A program made the position numbers and the translations under genes. Positions 49,701 through 61,700 of a stretch of 64,000 bases of DNA are shown here, piece after piece (position 1 is the first letter of the stretch; the number at the start of each line of letters is the position of its first letter). The notes beneath the pieces are model-generated. The model had not been told where the DNA came from and did no database searches. It saw only the letters and a list, made by a program, of their open reading frames with translations. The stretch comes from Stichopus chloronotus (Eukaryota; Echinodermata; Holothuroidea; Aspidochirotida; Stichopodidae), in NCBI GenBank assembly GCA_021234535.1, contig CM037840.1:26851020-26915019 (forward strand), read 5' to 3'.

Positions 49701-52700
49701 CGATGAGAGCAAGTCACTCAGTAGTTTTATTAAGTCTGATATTGCAAAGTTGTTGTCACTTTGCTTGCTATGCTGATGCCTCATGAATATGCAACAGGAT
49801 AAAGACGGTTTGTGGCAAAAATAATCAATATTAAAGATGTTAAAAGGACAACAAATATGTAGAAGGGCAAAGCTCAGCTATGTAAGTATCAAATCTGTCT
49901 GACATTACACTTCTGTGGGGGAGCAGGAGAAATACTGCAGGCTATGTAATTAGCACTCCATTGCTGTGTATTTGTTTGCATAGATACTCAAGTAAATTAT
50001 TAATGAATGCAAACATTTGTAAATTACTCCTGTGAACCCAGCTGAAAGTGGTTCCGGTTCACATTTTCAAAAGTAAGAGCTACTTAGAGGATGTATTTCA
50101 ATATAATAGCTACATGCAAATCCAAGCATATCAATAAGACATGAAGTTGTTAAGTAAGGACAGAAAACTTGAGGTAGCAAGCATCTGAACAGGGCACCAG
50201 GGTGTGGGGGTGTTGGGGGTGTGTCTTACAAGGTAGACATTCTTGAACAGCTTTCACTATTGACAGGGATAAATATTCCACTCCCTGAGGACATTAACCT
50301 TATGAAGGGTAACAACAGTGCCAGCGTCGTTTCCGGTGTGTCCTTTTTATCCTGGGTGGGGGGGGGGGAGGGAAGGGGAGGGTGATTCAGTCCTTTTGTG
50401 GAGACATTGATACCTAGCAACCTGGTCAACCTTGTTCTGCAATCTTACACCTGCAGCATAATCTTCCACAGCTTACATAAAAGGTACATGCAAATGATTG
50501 CCAGCTTAGGTTGCTTTCATTCGGTGGTCTCCTCTACCTTCTGCTCTCACATGATTCTCTGCATCTTTAATGTTTGTAGTGCTCTGCACAAGATGGAGAA
50601 TTTTTGCAGGTACCCGTCGATGTCTCCAAGGTATACAAATCACACGCTTTTTTGAGAAGCCTGGTCACGGTAGCAATCTGCAAAACATGAAACCAATTAA
50701 TCTGAGCTTCATCGCGTTCACTGACCAATGAGCTAGCCAGCTTCATGTACTTGGTTTTTGTGATGAACAAGGAAACTTTGTCACGGGAGAGAAAAATATT
50801 AAGAACTAAGAAGTTGGAAATGAAAAAAGAGAATGAGGTAAAAAGGCCCACAGAAACTGGAGGATAGAGTCAAGTGATACTGTAGTTAAATGATTTATCG
50901 CCAAACTGTGGCTAAATGAAGTGGGTCTAAGCTACAGATTTACCCCACTGTGAACATAAAGAGCTGTAGTGAGTAGTGCTGACTGTTGGTGTTCAAGTAG
51001 AATGCCCAAGCAAAATGACAAGAATTAAACATTCCATGTACAGTGTTGTAGTGCTGGGAAAACCACCTTGGAAACTTATATTAAATTCTTTTTAAAGGGA
51101 AATAGGGCATTTAAGTACATGGCATACAAAGAATTCATTGTTAAACCATTCAGTCTCATCAATAAACATCTGCGAAAGTTTTATCCCGTCAATGCATCGT
51201 GCAATGTGATGAGTAATGGAAGATAATGCATCATTTGAATTTCGAAAAATTTGGGGGAACAAATTATCATTGAGCAACAAATTTCTTGAAAGAAGGCTAC
51301 TGTCCTTCCTTATTTTGAATAATCTATCATTCTGTGTCCACAAATTTTGGTTTTAAAAATATGGTTGTTTTTCTGTACAACAAACACCTTATTTCCTCTT
51401 AAGTAGAAGGGAAAGTTGCATCATATTGTGAAACATATTTGCAGGTGATGGAATTTGGTGGGGGGGGGGGGAGTACAAAGTGGTAATTGTCGGGAAGTCA
51501 AGAATGAAGTACCGTAAGGGAAAAAGAGTAATTCCCAGAAAGGCAAGCCAGTCTTGCAGTTCCGTGTTTCGTTCACAGAATGCTTGCTTCAGGAAGGCTA
51601 TGTTGCTGCTTGCATCTCGGTCATGCTTAAAAGCTTTCAAAACATGTCATCATTCCATGTTCAGTATACTTCCTCCATATATATAGCTACCATTGGTTAG
51701 TAAGGAACACATACAGGATTAATAACTATGGTATTGCTGCCAAGGTCATCTGAGCTCACCATTTGCGGAGGTGTTCCTCATCGCTCCGAATAATGCACGA
51801 CTGCAAAAATGGTAACCAACCGCCACAAGTTACTTTGTAACTTCTGTTCTAGCTCTTTCCAAGTTTTTGAGATCTTTTATTGAGTTGTCAGTTTGATGAA
51901 ATTTGCGAGACCATATCGCAGCAAGTTTGTGCTTCAGCAAGAGCAGTTGCCCTGTACCACAGTTGTTAAAATTGCATTGTTAACATGCATCTAAAATGGT
52001 GGAACGGTACATTCTTGCGGCCAATGATTAAAGCCGAAGGCACTGTGATTGAGAGAACCTGTTTTTGTTTATCAGTGCAAGAGACCAGACTCATTTCTTT
52101 CTGCTGTGCTGATTGGTAGCCAGCAGTCACGTGATCGCATTGTCCTTGTGTTCAAGTTCAGTTTGAAAATAGACAAGGGCAGTGTGACACAAAAGATCCA
52201 AAGTTTCAACTGTAAATATATCATGGAATATTGAAAATGTTTCAGAGATGGAACTACATAAATTGTCATCATGGGATGGTTACTCTTGGTAAAATTTCGT
52301 CCTCGACTGGCATCAAATGGGTTGCCACATGCAAAAGTTTAGTCATTAATTTGCCAGCACCAACGCTCACACTGTCACTCAAAGGTTAGCTATATATGCA
52401 TTCAATGACCTTTGTACATATATGCATGAGAGTGACTGTCTTTTCTTTTATAACTTCATGAGTTTCATTATTTAACCACATGATGTGGCATGTGTAAATG
52501 CCACCCAACTGCATTTAATGCTTGGATTGCTTTACAGTACTTGACGTGTTCTCAATTGGATAGTTCAGTAGTAAAGATTTTTTTTTTAAAGAAAAAAAGC
52601 TTGCATTTTTGGCTCATTTTACTTTCCTATTTGCCTAAAGGTAATGACAGACAAACCCCATGCTATGAAAGTTGCAAAGGTATTTTGTTTTTCTTGATTA

Positions 52701-55700
52701 TACATGTCTCCTGTTATTGCATGAGATTCTTTGTTTTAACCTTTGCTCAAAGGTTGTGTTTAACTTGTCACAGTGCCTCCTCCTGAATGTGGATGGAATT
52801 TTTTTTTTTTCCCGACTTGTCTGAAATGTAAAATATTTCAAATTTCAATCATGGCTTTTCATGCATCTTCTTGTACAGTAGTGTGACAAATGGTCAAGCT
52901 GGACACTTTACTTGTGTGATTTCTTTTTTGTTTTTCACCAACCTGTGCGAGCACTTGTTTGCCGAGTTCCTGCCTCATTTTGAAAACAAAACTAGTGTGA
53001 ATGTAACATCAGTGTTTGGATGGGTGACTTTGCTGCCTCGTGACTGACCAGTTGTGCTTAGACCCCAATTAGTTTGAGTGTTCCATCCTTGTTTTCGTCA
53101 GTTTGCATTCGATGCATTAAGTATATTTTTTTAATTTTGCCTTTTAGCTATCATTGTCAGTGTTCATTATGCCAAGCTGGAGTGCTTCCTGGTTCTATCA
53201 AAATGTCACAGCATATCACTATTATCCCGTAAAATTTTAGACCTGGTAGATTTTGCGCAAGGTATCTAGTGCCAAATTGATTGTCTTTCACATTTCGCTG
53301 CCAAGAAGAGCAATTTTATCTGTCAACTTTTGTCCAACATCAGCTTTATTTTGACAGCATCTACCATAGATTGAGATGTGATTATCCTCAATATCCTCCG
53401 ACTCTCCGAGGGATTGCATTCAGCAGTCATTCCTGGCATCGGAGAGGCCTTAAGTTTTTGGTAGAGAGACACAATTTGCATTGTGCCACATGCAATAGAT
53501 CTAGTGCAGTTGCATAAATTTCATCACTGCTGTCAATAGCGGTTACCAGTTCTTCCTTTCATTGAATGACAATTAGGAAGGGAAAACTTCCTTTGATCAG
53601 CTTACTGACGGAAGGATCAGACCCCCCTGGTCCGAGCGGAACCAACGAGAATGGAGTATTCTGACGAGTGGGGAAGCTCTTCCTGGAGGGAACGTAGTTT
53701 AGAAAATTAAGTTCCCATCTGAGAGTTTAAAATTCTGGGCAGTTTTGTGATTCACGTACGTGAAAAAAGTGTGCTTGTTTGATTTGTCTTGTTTGTGGGC
53801 CCCCCGTTCAACATCTCCCACTGTATTGCACTGTACAGGTACTGTACTTGATACTCAAGCACAGTGTGTGGTACTGGTACCATACTGCCTACGGTATTGT
53901 ACGATATGAAAGGGTAATGGGGCGATGTACAGTAGTGTTGACAAAAGAATTAACGGTATCTGCAGTGGTTGAGACCACACAAATGTTTGTTCTGATGTCT
54001 GTTGACATGTAACTGAGTTATGCTACGTGTGTGACCAGAATTGTGTTTAACTTTTGTATGAGTATCATATCCATCAGGAAATGTGTCATTAGGTAAACTT
54101 AGATTGCCTCTTCAAGACTTGCACGCTGCTGTTTTTACTCTAAATAGAAACCTCCCTCACACCTTCATTTGTTATGTATGGCATGCAGTGAAATTCTTCA
54201 GAAAACATAGAAGAACATAGCTCATTGCCTCAAAAATCTTCTCAAGTCCCATAAACTACCTCAAAAAGTATACCTGTGTTTATAATGAGGTAATTTTCTT
54301 ATTTGCATTTTGGCCTCTTGTGATTGTTTTCTCCAAGTAGCTTCTTCTGCCATTCCAAGTCGTCACACCCGTCAGTATTTAAAGTGTCTTTTGATCTTTG
54401 ATGTCTGCAGTATTGATGCTCCGTCAGATTGTTTTGGCTTCAAAAAGGGGAAAAAAGAACAAAGAAGGGATGACGGCATTTGAATGCCTTTACTGAAATG
54501 TAATTTCATAAAAATCATTGAGTAGCAAGTTGCGACTTTTCTGTCCGTGTGTTTGTAGTGTTTGACTTGCTTTTACATGGATTTGCCATTTCAGCAACTT
54601 CTTTACTCAATACTAGGTGAAACCATGACCAATTTGTACATTAGTTTGTCATTCATAAAATGCTGCAAGTTTAGACTTTGATATGGCATTACAGTACATT
54701 GCATGCTTTAAATGTTGATGGTCTTCTTGTGTCGTAAGTCCCTTCAGTCCTTTGCTTTGTACTACTGTGCTTCAGGTGTTGACACATTGCACAAAGTTTG
54801 ATTTTGATAGTTGGTTTGTTTTGAATTTAGTTTTCTTATCTTATCTATAAAATCATAAATGCAATCAAACACATGATCATGTTTTACAAGTGACATGCAT
54901 ATATGCAGTAGTCGTAGCAAACTCATATTCTCATGCAGCTTGTAACCACAGCTTCTACTATGTGAAGAAACTGAACTCAATCATGCGTTGCCTGCCTTAG
55001 ATAACCATACATCATAACCCTATATAAAACTGTATCATACCCACCTTTACGACTGGCTCTTCTGTTTTCACATTTCCACTGACTGTAGTGTATAGTATAT
55101 ACCGTTTTGATGTTGTGATCTTACAGACCTTAGAATCTGTGCCCAGTGTTTTCATGTCAGTGTTCCAGTGTCATTCTACATTGTACACCAGTTTTGAAAG
55201 TCTATAGAATTCTGGCAGCTTTTATGTCATTTTTTTTTTTTTTTTTTTAATAAAGATGAAGGGAGGGTGTTATGGAAAAGTTTTTGGTTATTCTAAGTAG
55301 AAAGGAACTGTTTTTTTAAAATTAACATGTTTTGTCACTCCATTCTGGATGTTTCACCAAGTTGGAGTGTGGAAAGTATATCATCCCGTTAAGTACTGTG
55401 AAGTCAAAGCATAGTACTATTTATCATTGATAAGTGTTGCACCCATTTGGCAACGTAGTATCTACAACAAGAGGAAAGTCAGAAGTCCTCCCTTGGTTTT
55501 GAAAGCAGGGGAAGCTGCCTTGTGCAGACTTCCATCATGACGAATGTATAATTGATACTGTCAGACCAAGGTGTTTGTTTTGAATAAAATCATCACTTAG
55601 AGAAGGTACATTATACAGGAAATTTGTTCATTTCCCTACTTCCTCACCATTGTGCAGCTTTTGTATAATGGTGCTTGTATCTGAAACGTGCTGGGATTTA

Positions 55701-58700
55701 CATACTTTCACTCTGCGATGGTATGCATGCAGCTCTGCCCACCCCTCCCCAATGCACCCCACTTTACTGTAACTCGTTAGTCAAGAGGGTCATGTGGATC
55801 ATTAAAACTGAGTTACCAACGTTTGCCTTGCTTGAAATATGTAAATAGAGAGGGTAATTCTGGTGAGAGAGAGTCATTTTGCTACCAAAGATGGAAAAAA
55901 GCTGAAAAAGAAACAAACTTCTTGTACTGATACTATAGTTGGACTGTTTGGGTGACTGAGTGCCTCATTTCTGCTGTGACAGCCAGGATTTCCACGGAGG
56001 GGTTCATCGATCTGTTTGGTATACCATCACTGACCGTAACTTGTCATGAACGGGCGTGCCAAATGCTTGGCTAAGTGAACTTCATCATAGCAGTCGTTTC
56101 GTAGTGTTCAGTTTATCAGCTGTAGTTCATTCACTGAAAATTTCCTCATCTTTATCAAAACATCGGCTTTGCTTTCTGATCAATAAAAAGTCTATGAAAA
56201 TGTACGAAGTTCAGTGCTTGTTTACAGTACATTAGAATCCTACCGAAACGGTTAGCACACGGAAGATCCACCCAGAATCAAAATTGTTCCCTCTCATACC
56301 AGCTAAGATCAAGGAATGCTCTGTAAGTCAAAGTGTGGTGATTGGAATGACGCTCGTCGTTCGAAGGCACGAATAGGTGGAGGGAACGGAAATCAGTCTC
56401 CCTCGAACAGCAGATTTGAACATCAATGTTTTTGTCATCAGAGAGTGATGTCTTGGCCACACATTTTACTCTCCTTCCTTTGTTAAAATAGTTTTTTTTA
56501 TCCCAAAGTGAACTTTTCCATAAGTGGTAAAAAAAAAAGAGACAATCACTCTACCTCTTATTTTTTGGTTATAAATCTTTTAGGCCAGTCCAGACTCGAA
56601 GAAGAAGACATCTCACATGGACCTTAGCAGTAAGTTAAAAGCTGCAGAAGACAAGGACCGGAAGTCCATCTGGTCCCGCTGGTCCTTCAGGAGGGGTCCC
56701 CAGAGCGGAGGGGGAACCCAGGAGGGGATGTACCTTGATGACCTGGCCTCTGACCAGATAGATCCAGAAGTCTACGCGCTCTACTTCCCGGAAAGGTAAC
56801 TCCACACTGACTTGCCGGAGAAATGCAGGTGGCAGTTTGGGGGGACTCAGATGAAGTGAACTCCATTTCCATTTTTGGAGGATGGGGTGTCAAGGTTTTC
56901 AAAATGTGCAGGGTGCATCTGTGTTTGAGACCAGGGGTTGGGATTAGGGAAGGGAAATCCCTCAAAAAAAAACTTTTGGGAGGGATTTTCAAAATCAGGG
57001 ATGATGGTTAAAGATTTTGTTGCACTCAACATGCAATTTCTACAATAAAGCCTATTTCAAACTTTAAATGTGCACCTTAGTTCAAAGAATGATTAAATTG
57101 CTTTGTTCTGCAGTAATTTGCCAGTATTGCACCATGTTTTGTAACCCTGAGGCAACTTGTAATCTTTCTTGACCAATCCATCTTTCTTCTAACCAAATTT
57201 CCATGTTTCATGTCAAGTATAATTTGTAGCAATTTTTCCATGAATATAGCTGTTTCCCAGCTATATTTTTGCATGAACATGCAGCTATACATTACCTTAG
57301 TCCTCATCCCCTCCTCCCAAAACTAATCTTCTTACTTTGATGAGTCCTGCTTTTTGACCTCTTTTCAATTTCTTAATAATCTAGAGCTATAAATGTGAGA
57401 CCACTCTCAAGTCAGGTTTTTACTCCTCCCTCCCCCCTCTCCCATGGCCTGTCCAACTGAAACATGTACCTTAGTAATCATGGTGAATGCAGCATATGGG
57501 TATGTACACTGCAAGTGGCATGTGCAATTGAGCCCTAGTGCAGACTTCGTAACTGATCAATTTTGTTTTTTCTTTCGGCATCAGGCGAATGAGAACCATC
57601 TCCCAAGACTTCAAAGATGAAGACAAGTCCTCCGATTTGGGAGCGTCCCTTCCGCAGTCTCCCAGCACGGTAGAAAGTGGACGGGAGTCCCCACCGTCTC
57701 TGCACGACCCCAGGTCAGTCCTCTCTCCTAACCTCAGTGACGTTGACCAAATGTGGTTGAGCAAAAAAAAAAAAAAAAAACCAATCGGGATGGGGCTGAG
57801 TGCCAGCTGGACTATTTAAGCCAATTGCCAGTACCAACCTTGAAATGGGGATCTCATGTCTGTAATTTTTCAATTAATGAGGAAACAATCTAATAAAACA
57901 TATCTACCAGATAAATTAAGATGATACCCAAGAATCAAGTATGAATTCTCTTGAATTTATTATTAGGGCACTTAGCAAATATTCGGTGGCTGAGCCACTC
58001 GCTGTTTTCATGGGAGAGTGAGAACCCTAAGTCCACTTCATCCTGGTTTCATCACCTCTAATTTTCACTGCATTGGGTGTATTGTACAATATTTGGTTCA
58101 TGTATTTTGGAAAAAGTTGCACTGTTTTTAGTCACCATCTCCCAGCATTAGATTGACTTAGCTCCTGACTAAGGAGGCATTATTTCATATAATACACTGG
58201 GGTGGCATCATGGCAGTGTCAAAGTCAACTCTAACAATTTGATTAGAGTTGCAACAGTGGTAGAGACAGGTTAGTCCCTAGCTGTATCCAAACCAGGTGA
58301 GTTTTTTCTGTTTCCGGCACAATTCGAGTCACATTTGTTAATACATCACCAAGTTCAAGGGGCTCAAAAGACTTGCGTCAAGAATTTTATGAGTCTGATG
58401 GGCCCCTAACTTTTGATCAGAAAATATTTGCCAGATAGTAATGGGTGATCTCAGAACTTCTCATTTTCAAACACAGCATTCATTTTTGAAAATCTGTTGT
58501 TATTTTATTTCCTAAAAGATTTGAGAAGCATGAAGTAGATCTATTCCCAAAATTGCCTTTTTCTTTGAGTTTCGTCACTTTGCTGTCATTGTGTGCTTTA
58601 CAAAGAGATGATAATTTGATGGGTGGCTGCCTTCTTTACAAGTTTTCACTGGTCATGTGACTGCTCCATCTCCCCTCACACACTGTCGGGGTTCTACAGA

Positions 58701-61700
58701 TTTAAGCTCTCGTTGTGATGAAGATATTATTTTGCTGCTAAACTGTTTAGGTGACATGCAATCAATGAAAAAAGAAAATCACCGCATTTTAATAACTCAG
58801 CATTCATTTACTGCTCTCAGATTGAATTATATCTGATGTTGGGCGCTTGTTACTTGCTTTGCAATTCAAGTGATCGATCGCTCTAGCATATAGCTGTGGA
58901 TTTACCTCTAACTTAATGCAGATGCTTTGTGCTACAACTGGGTAGGTCAACTGCAGTCAGTGATCTCAGCTTGCAACATTTGCCAAGCATTGCTTTCGAA
59001 TGTGGTAAACAGGAAATTTTAACTCGAAAGTTGCCTTTTACCTGCTGTCCGTGCGTTGCATGGATCGCAGTATTTGAGCAGAGGGAAGGCGAGCAGGAAG
59101 CTGTTGATTTCCTGACCTAAGTTTCCTCACGTTTCAGATTGTGAGCGATGTTTTTTTTTCCCTTTGCAAGGGGTGTCGCTCATGGGTCACTGTGACTGGT
59201 GTTTTGAAACACATCATCACAGAATGTCACGTTTAACTGGAATGTTAAAAGCGTTTCATTGTGGTTAGAAAGAATAGACAAACTGAATTAGATGTGAAAC
59301 CAATTGAATCATCTCAGCATTTCTCATTCTGCTGTGATATGGTTCAATTTTTCTTGCAGAGTTTTTCCTGAGAATGGCATCTCCAATTTAGACTTGGAGT
59401 AATTGCATGTGCGTGGAAAAAAAACCAGAGTTTTTCTTTATTTTTAAATGAATATGTGAGGTTGTTCGTGAATGGAATACATCATTCAGTGATTAAAAAC
59501 AACAGTTACCACCTTGAAAAGAGATGGCACAAAAACAGTGAAAAGCAGGAAGCACCCAATTGAAAACCAGCGGTTCTTGCTGTAGGTGCCCACATTATGT
59601 GCAACAGCACAGGCTCCCTCTGATGTATCAAGCAAGTACTACTCAAGTTAACAAAGCACTGTATTTACAAATAACCCTCCAAATTGATCACCTCATTTTG
59701 GCATCAGTGATCAACTTGTTTGGAATAACTGAATATTCATTGCTAGTGTACTTCCCATTGACTCGTTGAAAGAAGTCTACTGTAAAGTCTTCAGATAATT
59801 GTATTTAACACTTAATGTTTTTATATTAGAAGAATTTAAAATCATATTGAAGAATTTTTCAACTGAAGCCTATTTACAGTATCATCTCAATTTTTCTGAT
59901 TGATGCAATTGAAAGACATCCTCGACGTTTGGACGTGCAATTTTGATGATTTTACTATAACCTATGCCTGGAATCCCTCTTGATTACAATTTTTTAGAAA
60001 AAATGAAACATTTGGACAAATATGCTATTTCACTTCAAGCCGTTTGCTAGACACAGCAGAAGTTCACACTGGATCTTCAAAATGCTGTCAACAAATTGCA
60101 ACAGTACTTAGTACAGTTACGATCTCTTTGCGAGTGCGTTTATATTACTATGTGTGAAGGTTTATTAAAGTGTCTTGACAGCAAGCGAGGGAGGCAAAGA
60201 GATTTTGCTTTTGTGAGAGAAGAAGGATGATTGAACGGTCCGAAACCATGATCTGTTCTGAAATCTCCTTTAACGGTCGCAAATGCCTGGGAGACGAACG
60301 AACGTACTGCTGCGATGTGTAGATAACGTCATAAAGCCTTGGAAGAATACACCGTCGACCTCACTCCCACCGTTATCGATCAACTTCACATTTCTGTCAC
60401 GTCCTGTAAATTCATGGCCACCAAAATGCAAACAGGAAAGACAAATAATCTGCTATCATCGTTATCCAGCTCGTCACTGTTTTAAATTTGTCGTCAGATC
60501 TGCCAGGAGGATATCATTGTTATTTATTAATTATCGGTGTGTTAGCAACAATGGAAGCCTCCTTTTTTCCCCCTACCACAACAAAAAAGAAATAGATTGG
60601 TGAAAACCTGCCCAGATGTGAGTTCTTTTTCTTTTTCACATCTAACAGAGATAAGTTTGTTTAACTTTAGTAAACAACCACCAGATTATTTGGTTACCTT
60701 TTAGTTTAGTTAAACAAAACAGTTGCAACACCTTATGTTCTTCCCTATTTTTATTTTTTTTTTGTGTGACTTGGGGTTGAGTTGTTTTCTCTCATTTTCA
60801 TTGCAGGTTCTGTAATGATATCCAGATGTCCCTATGCGGAGGGCTAGAAGTAGAAATCGGAGAGGTCCCCATGGGTGAGCATTGCAATTTTCTACATGGA
60901 AGGACCCAAAATATCGTCTCCTTAGTAGAGGAGACCTCTTGTCAGATCTTTGATCCAAATAAAAGTCAAAGGTTAACGTTCACAGCTCTTTAAGGAAAAC
61001 CCTCGTACAGCCTTCCAAATTGTCCTGATGCTTCAAAGACAGTTTCGCAAACAAGAGAACACCATTGTTACAGAAGAGTTAAATATATGTCCAAGGAATG
61101 TAAAAGTTTTGTGGTATAATTTTTGCTCACCAGTGAGTCGCCATGTTATGGCAAAAATTCCTGAACTGTGATGTTACACATGCACCTCCACGTGGTCATG
61201 TGGTATTCCAGGTGCATGTGATACGTATACTTTTCAAAGTAATATTTGGAGAGAAGTCATTGCAAAAATAACATCATGATGGTCGTGACTGTAAACAGAT
61301 GAACGTTAAGTTCAGGTTGAAATTGAAACACCCACTACGGTTCCTCTTCAACAAGTAATGTGACATTTAAGTTGTAGGATTCCTGTTTTGTTGGGGTTTT
61401 TTTTCAGCCTGAATAAATGAATAATTAGTTTTCATCAAAGTGAACAGTGTTTTTTTTTTTTTTTTTTGCTGTTTTAAAAGTTTTGATCAGCTGAATGCCC
61501 CCTTACAAAACAATATCTTTGCAATGTATACATGGCAAATTTGTAATTTGCAAGGAAGGTTCCTGATAATCTTGAAGAAATAAGTGAAACTTCCTACTGG
61601 CTCATATGTAACATATTCCTATGTAACAGTTTTGCAAAAATGGAAGTAAATAAACATGGCAACCAAACTCAATATAAGCACAGTTATGGACTAAGTTCTT